A DNA stretch of 64,000 nt from Stutzerimonas stutzeri. Its GTDB lineage: Bacteria > Pseudomonadota > Gammaproteobacteria > Pseudomonadales > Pseudomonadaceae. A program made the position numbers and the translations under genes. This document shows, piece after piece, positions 32,970 through 41,028 of this stretch (positions are counted from its first letter, which is position 1; each line of letters starts with the position of its first letter). The notes beneath the pieces were generated by a model, which was given only the letters and a program-made list of their open reading frames with translations, was not told the origin of the DNA and did not search any database. Where the stretch lies: contig NZ_CP007441.1 in NCBI RefSeq assembly GCF_000590475.1, positions 2,796,660 through 2,860,659 of the forward strand, in the 5' to 3' direction.

Positions 32970-35420
32970 ATGAAGAAACTCAAGCTTGTGATGATTGGCA
33001 ACGGCATGGCTGGGGTGCGCACCCTGGAAGAGCTACTCAAGCTCGCCCCCGAGCTCTACGACATCACGGTGTTCGGTGCCGAGCCCCATCCGAATTACAA
33101 CCGTATTCTGCTTTCCCCGGTACTCGCTGGCGAACAGACCTTCGAGGAAATCGTCCTCAACGATCTCAGCTGGTACGCCGAGAACAACATCGGCCTGATG
33201 CTCAATCGCAAGGTGGTCGAGATCGACCGCGCCAAGCGCCGCGTGATCGCCGAGGACGGCAGCGAAGCCGAATACGACCGGCTGCTGATTGCCACCGGCT
33301 CGAATCCATTCATTCTGCCGATACCGGGCAACCAGCTCGACGGCGTGATCGGCTACCGCGATATCGCCGATACCCAGACGATGATGGACGCCGCCAAGAC
33401 CCATAAGCACGCCGTGGTCATCGGCGGTGGGTTGCTCGGGTTGGAAGCGGCCAATGGTCTAAAGCTGCGCGGCATGGAGGTCACCGTGGTGCATATCGGC
33501 GAATGGCCGATGGAGCGTCAACTCGACAAAACTGCCGGGCTCTTGCTGCAGCAGGCGCTGGAAGCGCGCGGCCTGAACTTTAAAATGAGGAAGCAGACCG
33601 CCGAACTGATTGGCAGCGAGCAGGGCCGCGTACGGGCGGTACGCTTCGCCGATGGCGAGGTGATTGACGCCGATTTAGTGGTGATGGCGGCCGGCATTCG
33701 TCCCAACAGCGAACTGGCGGAAAAAGCCGGCTTGCCCTGCAGCCGCGGCATTCTGGTCAACGACACCCTGCAGACCTATGACCCCCGCATCTACGCCGTC
33801 GGCGAATGCGCCAACCATCGCGGCACCGCCTACGGTCTGGTCGCACCGCTGTTCGAGCAGGCCAAGGTCTGCGCGAATCACTTGGCCATGCTGGGCTTCT
33901 CGCGTTACCTGGGCTCGGTGACCTCGACCAAACTCAAGGTCACCGGTATCGATCTGTTTTCCGCTGGCGACTTCCTCGGCAGTGAAGGCACGGAAACCAT
34001 CACCCTGTCCGACCCCATCGGCGGCGTGTACAAGAAGCTGGTCATCAAGGACAACATCCTCGTCGGTGCCTGCCTGTACGGGGACACCGCCGACGGCGGC
34101 TGGTATTTCCGCCAAGTGCGCGAAGGTCAGGACGTCAGCGGCATCCGCGATCACTTGATGTTCGGCGAAGGCGCCATCGGCGACACTGGCCACCAGGGCC
34201 AGAACAAGGCCATGGCGATGCCCGACAGCATGGAGGTCTGCGGCTGCAACGGCGTGTGCAAAGGCACCATCGTCAAGGCGATTCAGGAGCACGGACTGTT
34301 CTCCGTCGACGATGTAAAGAAGCACACCAAGGCCGCCAGCTCCTGCGGCTCCTGCGCCGGGCTGGTGGAACAGATCCTGATGAGCACCGTCGGCGGTGCC
34401 GCGGACGTCAAACCAAAAAGCGAAAAAGCGATCTGCGGCTGCAGCGATCTCAACCATGGCCAGGTGCGCAAAGCCATCGTCGATGAGCACCTGATCAGCA
34501 TCCCGGACGTGATGAGCTATCTGAACTGGCGCACACCCAACGGCTGCGCCACCTGCCGTCCGGCCCTGAATTACTACCTGATTTCCTCATGGCCCGGCGA
34601 AGCCAAGGACGACCCACAGTCGCGCTTCATCAACGAGCGCGCCCACGCCAACATCCAGAAGGACGGCACCTACTCGGTCATCCCGCGGATGTTCGGCGGC
34701 GTGACCAATGCCGCCGAGCTGCGCCGCATCGCTGACGTTGCCGACAAGTACAAGGTGCCGATGGTGAAGGTCACCGGCGGCCAGCGGATCGATCTGCTGG
34801 GCATTAAAAAGGATGATTTACCAAACGTCTGGAAGGACCTGGACATGCCCGATGGCCACGCCTACGGCAAATCCATCCGTACCGTGAAGACCTGCGTGGG
34901 CAAGGAATTCTGCCGTTTCGGCACCCAGAATTCGACCGGGCTGGGCATCGATCTGGAGAAGGCACTGTTCGGCATGTACTCGCCACACAAGGTCAAGCTG
35001 GCCGTTTCCGCCTGCCCGCGCAACTGCGCCGAGTCCGGCATCAAGGACGTCGGCATCATCGGCGTGGATTCCGGTTGGGAGCTCTACATCGGCGGCAATG
35101 GTGGCATCAAGACCGAAGCCGGCGAGTTCTTCGTCAAGGTCAAGACCGCCGAGGAAGTTGCCGAATACAGCTTCGCCTTTCTCCAGCTCTACCGTGAGGA
35201 AGGCTTCTACCTCGAGCGCACCGTGCATTACATGCAGCGCGTCGGCCTGGAATACATCAAGAAAATAGTTCTGGAAGACGAAGCCCGGCGCAAGGCGCTG
35301 TCCCAGAGGCTGATGTTCTCGCTGAGTTTCGAGGGTGACGGCTGGAAGAAGGCCATCGCCGAGCAGTCGCTGAAGAAAGAGTACGAGACGATCCAGTTGG
35401 CCCAGATTGAACCGGCCTAA
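32970..35420 (+). CDS. nirB: Assimilatory nitrite reductase, large subunit NirB
   Basis: An 816-residue NAD(P)H-dependent nitrite reductase that makes ammonium from nitrite with six electrons. Domains in order: FAD/NAD(P) oxidoreductase (1-400, VMIGNGMAGVRTLEEL and VVIGGGLLGLEAANGL), two BFD-like [2Fe-2S] segments (CGCNGVCKG...CGSCAG near 420-470, CGCSDLN...CATCRP near 490-535), and the siroheme/[4Fe-4S] reductase (TCVGKEFCRFGTQ, ACPRNCAESGIKDVG). ATG 32970 has GGAG at good spacing; the longer frame from 32733 runs through the leader and is not coding. Expression is governed by the RpoN promoter and attenuator upstream. Confidence 0.96.
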   Translation: MKKLKLVMIGNGMAGVRTLEELLKLAPELYDITVFGAEPHPNYNRILLSPVLAGEQTFEEIVLNDLSWYAENNIGLMLNRKVVEIDRAKRRVIAEDGSEAEYDRLLIATGSNPFILPIPGNQLDGVIGYRDIADTQTMMDAAKTHKHAVVIGGGLLGLEAANGLKLRGMEVTVVHIGEWPMERQLDKTAGLLLQQALEARGLNFKMRKQTAELIGSEQGRVRAVRFADGEVIDADLVVMAAGIRPNSELAEKAGLPCSRGILVNDTLQTYDPRIYAVGECANHRGTAYGLVAPLFEQAKVCANHLAMLGFSRYLGSVTSTKLKVTGIDLFSAGDFLGSEGTETITLSDPIGGVYKKLVIKDNILVGACLYGDTADGGWYFRQVREGQDVSGIRDHLMFGEGAIGDTGHQGQNKAMAMPDSMEVCGCNGVCKGTIVKAIQEHGLFSVDDVKKHTKAASSCGSCAGLVEQILMSTVGGAADVKPKSEKAICGCSDLNHGQVRKAIVDEHLISIPDVMSYLNWRTPNGCATCRPALNYYLISSWPGEAKDDPQSRFINERAHANIQKDGTYSVIPRMFGGVTNAAELRRIADVADKYKVPMVKVTGGQRIDLLGIKKDDLPNVWKDLDMPDGHAYGKSIRTVKTCVGKEFCRFGTQNSTGLGIDLEKALFGMYSPHKVKLAVSACPRNCAESGIKDVGIIGVDSGWELYIGGNGGIKTEAGEFFVKVKTAEEVAEYSFAFLQLYREEGFYLERTVHYMQRVGLEYIKKIVLEDEARRKALSQRLMFSLSFEGDGWKKAIAEQSLKKEYETIQLAQIEPA

Positions 35421-35430
35421 CCGTCATGTA

Positions 35431-35483
35431 GGGGCGAACGTGTTAGCCCTGGCTTGTATGAGTCAGGCGAATAAATTCGCCCC
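35431..35483. repeat. REP-like element between nirB and nirD
   Basis: GGGGCGAA at 35431-35438 is complementary to TTCGCCCC at 35476-35483. The right half also holds the palindrome GCGAAT-AA-ATTCGC (35467-35480). This is the common Pseudomonas GTAGGGGCGAA...TTCGCC repeat. It fills most of the 107-base nirB-nirD gap. Confidence 0.6.
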
Positions 35484-35527
35484 CATGGAAAAGCCGTTTG
35501 ATCAACCGAATTGCAAGGAAAACAGCC

Positions 35528-35854
35528 ATGACCTGGTTCGACATCTGCTCCCTGGACGAGATCAACCCGCTCGGCGCACGCATCGTCGCCGGGCCGAAGG
35601 GTGACATCGCGGTCTTCCGCACCGCCGACGATCAGGTGTTCGCACTGGACGACCGCTGCCCGCACAAGGGCGGCCCGCTGTCCCAGGGCATCGTCTTCGG
35701 CAAGCAGGTTGCCTGCCCGCTGCACAACTGGCAGATCAACCTCGACAGCGGCGAAGCCGTGGCGCCGGATGTGGGCTGCGCGCATCGACACGAAGCGCGG
35801 ATCGAGAACGGCCGCGTGCTGCTTTCGCTGAACAACGCAACCGAGTGCGCCTGA
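35528..35854 (+). CDS. nirD: Assimilatory nitrite reductase, small subunit NirD
   Basis: A 108-residue Rieske-like protein with an intact cluster site: CPHKGGPLS (Cys, His) and CPLHNWQ (Cys, His). NirD pairs with NirB in electron delivery to siroheme. ATG 35528 follows AAGGAAAA; a further upstream ATG (35498) would add 10 residues without family similarity. It probably shares the nirB transcript despite the REP element between them. Confidence 0.94.
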   Translation: MTWFDICSLDEINPLGARIVAGPKGDIAVFRTADDQVFALDDRCPHKGGPLSQGIVFGKQVACPLHNWQINLDSGEAVAPDVGCAHRHEARIENGRVLLSLNNATECA

Positions 35855-35870
35855 GCGTGCCGACAACCGT

Positions 35871-36050
35871 AGGGTGGGCCGGGCGGCGTTCCGTTTCAGC
35901 CCACCAAGCAGAGCGAGCGGACCTCTCGCTGTAGCAAACCAAGATCCCGATCCTGAGGCCATTGCCGCACGGCAACGCTAGAGAAACGCAGGGTGAAGCA
36001 AAGCGCCGCCATGCCCACCGTGTTAACGGTGGGCTAAAGCCCACCCTACA
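35871..36050. repeat. Clustered REP-like palindromes between nirD and nasC
   Basis: GGTGGGC (35873-35879) and GCCCACC (35899-35905) form one element. At 36013-36045 two palindromes overlap: GCCCACCGT/ACGGTGGGC with 4-base spacer GTTA, and GGTGGGCT/AGCCCACC with spacer AA. The middle arm can therefore pair with either side. The flanks GTAGGGTGGG and CCCACCCTAC are inverted copies, as in paired REP (BIME) elements. Confidence 0.65.
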
Positions 36051-36107
36051 AATGCAGCTCCTACAGCCAGCGAGCCATTCATGAACAAACAGCCAGGAGA
36101 CGACGCC

Positions 36108-38804
36108 ATGCGCCAGACAACCGCTTCGACCTGCTGCTACTGCGGGGTGGGATGCGGCGTGCTGATCGAGCACGATGGCGAGCGCATCCTCGATGTTGCC
36201 GGCGACCCGAATCATCCCGCCAATTTCGGCAAACTGTGTAGCAAGGGAGCAACGCTGCACCTGACCGGGGACCTGGACGCCCGCGCGCTCTACCCCGAAT
36301 TGCGGCTGGGCAAGGGCCTGGCCCGCACTCGCTCGGATTGGGACACCGCGCTGAACCACGCGGCAAACGTGTTCGCCGAAACCATCGCCGAGCACGGCCC
36401 GGACAGCGTCGCTTTCTACATCTCCGGCCAGCTGCTGACCGAGGACTATTACGCCTTCAACAAGCTTGCCCGCGCGCTGGTCGGCACCAACAACATCGAT
36501 TCAAACTCGCGGCTGTGCATGTCGTCCGCCGTGGTCGGCTACAAGCGCAGCCTCGGCGCCGACGCCCCGCCGTGCAGCTATGAGGACATCGAGCAGAGCG
36601 ATTGTCTGCTCATCGTCGGCAGCAACATGGCCTATGCGCATCCGGTGCTGTTCCGTCGCCTCGAAGAAGCCAAGGCCAAGCGCCCGGAAATGAAGGTCAT
36701 CGTCGTTGATCCGCGGCGCACCGACACTTGCGACCTGGCGGACCTGCACCTGGCGATCCTGCCAGGGACTGACGTTGCGCTGTTCCACGGCCTGTTGCAC
36801 ATCCTGCTGTGGGAAGGCTGGATCGACCGTGACTTCATCGACGCTCATACCGATGGATTCGATGAGCTGAAGAACCTTGTGCGCGACTACAACCCGTCGA
36901 TGGTGGCGGGCCTGTGCGGCATAAGCGTCAACGAATTGCATACCGCCGCACGGATGATCGGCAACGCGCCCAGCTTTCTGTCCCTGTGGTGCATGGGAGT
37001 CAACCAATCCACCGCCGGCAGCGCCAAGAACAGCGCCCTGATCAACCTGCACCTGGCCACCGGTCAGATCGGCAAACCCGGCGCCGGCCCTTTCTCCCTG
37101 ACCGGTCAGCCCAATGCCATGGGCGGTCGCGAAACCGGCAGCCTGTCCAACCTGCTGCCCGGCCATCGCGAAGCGGGCAACGCTGCGCATCGCGCCGAAG
37201 TGGCTGACTACTGGGGCGTGCCGACATTGCCGGAGGCGCCAGGCCTGTCCGCGATCGAGCTGTTCGAGGCCGTGCGCAGCGGCAAGGTCAAGGCATTGTG
37301 GATCGCCTGTACCAATCCCGCGCAATCCATGCCGGACCAGCAGAAGGTTCACGAAGCCCTGGCAGCCTGCCCTTTCTTAGTGGTGCAGGAAGCTTTTTTC
37401 ACCACCGAAACCTGTCGCTACGCCGATGTCCTTCTGCCCGCCGCCAGTTGGGGCGAGAAGGAAGGTACCGTGACCAACTCTGAGCGTCGCGTCAGCCACG
37501 TGCGCCCCGCCATCGTCGCGCCAGGCGAGGCGCGTGCCGACTGGTCGATCACCTGCGACTTCGCTCGCCGGCTGGAAACGCTGATGCGTCCGGGCCAGGA
37601 CAGCCTGTTCGCCTTCGATAAGCCGTCAGCGATTTTCGAGGAATACAAGCTCCTCACTGCGGGCCGCGACCTGGATCTGTCCGGACTCAGCCACGCACTG
37701 ATCGACAGGCTTGGGCCGCAGCAGTGGCCCTTCCCCGCCGGCAGCACAGAGGGCACCACGCGTCTTTATGGCGACGGGATATTCCCCACCGACAACGGGC
37801 GCGCACGCTTTCTCGCCGAGCAGTACCAGGCACCGAAGGAGAAACGCGAAGCGCGCTTCCCGCTCACGCTGAACACCGGCCGCCTGCGTGATCACTGGCA
37901 CGGCATGAGCCGCACCGGCACCGCAGCGCGGCTGTTCGGTCACGTCGAGGAGGCGCTGCTCAGCATGAGCACCGACGACATGCGCCGTCGCCGTCTACTC
38001 GACGGCCAGCTGGTCAAGGTCCGTAGCCGCCGTGGCGAACTGCTGTTGCCGGTGCAGAAGGATGACAGCCTGCGGCCCGGTCAGGCCTTCATGCCGATGC
38101 ATTGGGGTGATCGTTTCCTCAAGGGCATGGGCGTGAATGTGTTGACCCTGCCCGACTTCGATCCGGTCTCCAAACAGCCGGAGCTCAAGCACGCCGGAAT
38201 CGAGGTGGAAAAGGTCGAACTGCCCTGGCAGTTCTTTGCTCTGGTCGAAGGCCAGGTGCAGAAGCGCTTCGAGGCGTTGCGGCCATTATTCGAAGGCTTC
38301 GCCTATGCCAGCTTCAGCCTGACCGGGCGAGACCGACCGGCGCTGGTCATCCGCGCCGCCTGTAACGAAGCCCCGGATGCAACGCAGCTGGCTCAAATCG
38401 AACAAATGCTGGCGCTTGATGAAGGCCCAGTAGTGGCTTACGACGATCCACGGCGCGGCGTCGGCAAGCGGGTGCGCATCGAGGATGGCCGCATCGTCGC
38501 CCTCAGCCTGTCCGGCGAAACCGCCGCACGCGATTGGCTGAAGCAGCTCTGGCACGACGGCACAGCCGATCAGGCGCTGCGTCGCTGGCTGCTGGCACCG
38601 CTGAGCACACCGCCGGGTGGAGGAGCTCGTGCGGCCAGGACCCTGTGCAACTGCATGAACGTGAGCGAGGACGCGATCTGCGGGGGCATCGAAAGGGGGC
38701 TCGATCTGGATGGACTGAAGCGAGAGCTGGGCTGCGGCACCAGCTGCGGGTCTTGTGTTCCGGAAATCAAGCGGTTGCTGGCGAAGCAGCCGGCGGTGGC
38801 ATGA
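36108..38804 (+). CDS. nasC: Assimilatory nitrate reductase, catalytic subunit
   Basis: An 898-residue cytoplasmic molybdopterin enzyme reducing nitrate to nitrite. The N terminus has the [4Fe-4S] motif CCYCGVGCGV with the final cysteine in GKLCSKG. Then come the Mo-bis-MGD binding domains (SNSRLCMSSAVVGYK with the cysteine for Mo, GANQ-like MGVNQSTAG, TGQIGKPGAGPFSLTGQPNAMGGRE) and the dinucleotide-binding domain near 590-700 (LNTGRLRDHWHGMSRTG). A C-terminal BFD-like [2Fe-2S] domain is at about 850-890 (CNCMNVSEDAI, GCGTSCGSCVPEI). ATG 36108 has AGGAG at 10 bases; ATG 36081 is less likely. No own ANTAR leader is visible. Confidence 0.94.
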   Translation: MRQTTASTCCYCGVGCGVLIEHDGERILDVAGDPNHPANFGKLCSKGATLHLTGDLDARALYPELRLGKGLARTRSDWDTALNHAANVFAETIAEHGPDSVAFYISGQLLTEDYYAFNKLARALVGTNNIDSNSRLCMSSAVVGYKRSLGADAPPCSYEDIEQSDCLLIVGSNMAYAHPVLFRRLEEAKAKRPEMKVIVVDPRRTDTCDLADLHLAILPGTDVALFHGLLHILLWEGWIDRDFIDAHTDGFDELKNLVRDYNPSMVAGLCGISVNELHTAARMIGNAPSFLSLWCMGVNQSTAGSAKNSALINLHLATGQIGKPGAGPFSLTGQPNAMGGRETGSLSNLLPGHREAGNAAHRAEVADYWGVPTLPEAPGLSAIELFEAVRSGKVKALWIACTNPAQSMPDQQKVHEALAACPFLVVQEAFFTTETCRYADVLLPAASWGEKEGTVTNSERRVSHVRPAIVAPGEARADWSITCDFARRLETLMRPGQDSLFAFDKPSAIFEEYKLLTAGRDLDLSGLSHALIDRLGPQQWPFPAGSTEGTTRLYGDGIFPTDNGRARFLAEQYQAPKEKREARFPLTLNTGRLRDHWHGMSRTGTAARLFGHVEEALLSMSTDDMRRRRLLDGQLVKVRSRRGELLLPVQKDDSLRPGQAFMPMHWGDRFLKGMGVNVLTLPDFDPVSKQPELKHAGIEVEKVELPWQFFALVEGQVQKRFEALRPLFEGFAYASFSLTGRDRPALVIRAACNEAPDATQLAQIEQMLALDEGPVVAYDDPRRGVGKRVRIEDGRIVALSLSGETAARDWLKQLWHDGTADQALRRWLLAPLSTPPGGGARAARTLCNCMNVSEDAICGGIERGLDLDGLKRELGCGTSCGSCVPEIKRLLAKQPAVA

Positions 38805-38880
38805 ACGGCCCACAAGTAGGGACAAATGGCGATGCATAGCGTGTCGCCAACACCATTACAGCAGCATGAGAGGAAGAAAC

Positions 38881-39648
38881 ATGAGCGCAAAAGTCTGGTT
38901 GGTTGGCGCCGGCCCTGGTGACCCGGAACTGCTGACGCTCAAGGCCGTGCGAGCCATGGGTGAGGCGCAGGTGGTATTGATCGATGATCTGGTCAATCCT
39001 GCCGTACTCGAACATTGCCCGGACGCGCGGGTGATCCCTGTGGGCAAGCGCGGCGGCTGCCGCTCGACGCCGCAGGCCTTCATTCATCGGCTGATGCTGC
39101 GCTACGCCCGGCAGGGCAAATGCGTGGTACGTCTGAAAGGCGGGGATCCGTGCATCTTCGGCCGCGGCGGCGAAGAGGCCGAATGGCTGGCCCAGCGCGG
39201 CATTGAAGTCGAAATGGTCAACGGCATTACCGCCGGGCTGGCCGGCGCCACTCAGTGCGGGATATCCCTGACCCAGCGCGGCATTGCCCGTGGCGTGACG
39301 CTGGTTACCGCGCATACGCTCGACGGCAGCAGCCCCGAGTGGCATGCGCTGGCGAAGACCGGCACGACACTGGTCGTCTACATGGGCGTGAGCAGTTTGC
39401 AGCAGGTACAGAGCGGCCTGACCGAAGGCGGCCTGCCGGCCAGCACCCCGGTGGCCATGATTGAAAACGCGTCCCTGCCACAGCAGCGCGAATGCCGCTC
39501 TACCCTCGCCGCCATGTGCGCCGACGCGGCAAGCTTCCAGCTCAAGAGCCCGGCGATTCTGGTGATCGGTGAAGTGGCAGCGACACAGAGGGCCTATGGC
39601 GATGAACAAGTGAAACAAGCCAATGGCAGTGCTGGCAGTGCGGCGTGA
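38881..39648 (+). CDS. cobA: Uroporphyrinogen-III C-methyltransferase (siroheme branch)
   Basis: A 255-residue SUMT-type methylase with VWLVGAGPGDPELLTLKA, VGKRGGCRSTPQ, RLKGGDPCIFGRGGEEAE and GITAGLAGA motifs. It methylates uroporphyrinogen III at C2 and C7 to precorrin-2, the precursor of siroheme, which NirB needs. Its place directly after nasC fits this need; I recall the same order in P. aeruginosa. ATG 38881 follows GAGAGGAAG. Single-domain length excludes a CysG fusion. Confidence 0.93.
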   Translation: MSAKVWLVGAGPGDPELLTLKAVRAMGEAQVVLIDDLVNPAVLEHCPDARVIPVGKRGGCRSTPQAFIHRLMLRYARQGKCVVRLKGGDPCIFGRGGEEAEWLAQRGIEVEMVNGITAGLAGATQCGISLTQRGIARGVTLVTAHTLDGSSPEWHALAKTGTTLVVYMGVSSLQQVQSGLTEGGLPASTPVAMIENASLPQQRECRSTLAAMCADAASFQLKSPAILVIGEVAATQRAYGDEQVKQANGSAGSAA

Positions 39649-39873
39649 GGGAAGCAACCGAGTCAGCCCTGCGGGTTCGTGATCATGCTTGACCGGCCGG
39701 TCTAGAGCCTAACCCTCGTTTCAGGCCGAAATAGACCAAACAACAAAAATATTTCAATAAGTTTCATTAGAAACATGTACGTGCACTTTTTATGGGCATA
39801 GTATGTGCACCCATCACAAGGTTGCGACGCTTAGCCGCAGCTGCAATAAAGCCGTTCCTCCAAGGAGTCCGGC
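39649..39873 (+). promoter_or_regulatory. Upstream region of the nuo operon
   Basis: A 225-base region holding an AT-rich stretch with the inverted repeat GTTTC-ATTA-GAAAC at 39761-39774 and two copies of the palindrome GTGCAC at 39781-39786 and 39805-39810. It probably contains the promoter for the 13-gene operon, but I cannot fix the -35/-10 boxes. Confidence 0.45.
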
Positions 39874-40281
39874 ATGCCTGATGTCACTCTGCCCCACAAC
39901 TGGGGCTTCGCGGTATTTCTTCTCGGCGTCATCGCGCTGTGCGCGTTCATGCTCGGCGCTTCCAGCTTGCTCGGCAGCAAGGCTTGGGGTCGCGCCAAGA
40001 ACGAACCTTTCGAGTCCGGTATTTTGCCTACGGGCAATGCACGGCTGCGTTTTTCTGCAAAATTCTATCTGGTCGCGATGCTCTTCGTGATCTTCGACGT
40101 TGAAGCCCTATATCTCTTTGCCTGGGCTGTCTCGGTACGCGAAAGCGGCTGGGCGGGCCTCATTGAAGCTACCGTATTCATAGCAATTCTGTTGGCGGGT
40201 CTTGTCTACCTTTGGCGGGTGGGTGCGCTCGATTGGGCGCCATCCAGCCGTCGCGAGCGACAGGCGAAGCTAAAACAATGA
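39874..40281 (+). CDS. nuoA: NADH-quinone oxidoreductase subunit A
   Basis: A 135-residue membrane subunit with three helices (about 10-30, 65-85, 95-115). It has the NuoA hallmark PFESGILPTGNARLRFSAKFYLVAMLFVIFDVEALYLFAWA, containing the conserved ESG loop and the FDVE acidic motif. First gene of the complex I operon; AGGAG lies 8 bases before the ATG. It contributes to the quinone-site region at the membrane/peripheral arm junction. Confidence 0.96.
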   Translation: MPDVTLPHNWGFAVFLLGVIALCAFMLGASSLLGSKAWGRAKNEPFESGILPTGNARLRFSAKFYLVAMLFVIFDVEALYLFAWAVSVRESGWAGLIEATVFIAILLAGLVYLWRVGALDWAPSSRRERQAKLKQ

Positions 40282-40291
40282 GGCTCTTCGC

Positions 40292-40966
40292 ATGCAATAC
40301 AAACTTACCCGGATCGATCCGGATGCGGTCAATGACCGTTATCCGATCGGCCAGCAGGAGACTGTTGCCGATCCATTAGAAGACCAGGTTCATCGCAATA
40401 TCTACATGGGCAAGCTGGAAGACGTGCTGAGTGACGCGGTCAACTGGGGGCGCAAGAATTCCCTCTGGCCGTACAACTTCGGCCTGTCGTGCTGCTATGT
40501 GGAGATGACCACAGCCTTCACCGCGCCTCACGACATCGCCCGCTTCGGTGCCGAAGTCATCCGTGCCTCGCCGCGCCAGGCCGACTTCATGGTCATCGCC
40601 GGTACCTGCTTCATCAAGATGGCACCCGTCATCCAGCGTCTCTACGAACAAATGCTCGAACCCAAATGGGTCATCTCTATGGGTTCGTGCGCCAACTCCG
40701 GTGGTATGTACGACATTTACTCGGTCGTTCAGGGGGTCGACAAGTTCCTCCCCGTGGACGTGTACATACCCGGCTGCCCGCCCCGCCCCGAGGCGTTCCT
40801 GCACGGTTTGCAACTGTTGCAGGAATCCATCGGCAAGGAGCGTCGCCCGCTTTCCTGGGTCGTCGGCGATCAAGGCGTCTACCGCGCCGAGATGCCGTCG
40901 CAGAAGGAACAGCGGCGCGAACAGCGTATCCAGGTCACCAACCTGCGCAGCCCCGACGACGTGTGA
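40292..40966 (+). CDS. nuoB: NADH-quinone oxidoreductase subunit B
   Basis: A 224-residue peripheral subunit carrying cluster N2, the last iron-sulfur centre before quinone. Ligand cysteines are visible in GLSCCYVEM, GSCANSGGMYDIY and PGCPPRPEAF. It starts 10 bases after nuoA with a GAGG ribosome-binding site. Confidence 0.97.
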   Translation: MQYKLTRIDPDAVNDRYPIGQQETVADPLEDQVHRNIYMGKLEDVLSDAVNWGRKNSLWPYNFGLSCCYVEMTTAFTAPHDIARFGAEVIRASPRQADFMVIAGTCFIKMAPVIQRLYEQMLEPKWVISMGSCANSGGMYDIYSVVQGVDKFLPVDVYIPGCPPRPEAFLHGLQLLQESIGKERRPLSWVVGDQGVYRAEMPSQKEQRREQRIQVTNLRSPDDV

Positions 40967-41028
40967 GCCCAGCTTTCCGCCTGGAAAGCCTCTCCACACC
41001 CAACCGTTGACCGAAAGTGACCGAGATC

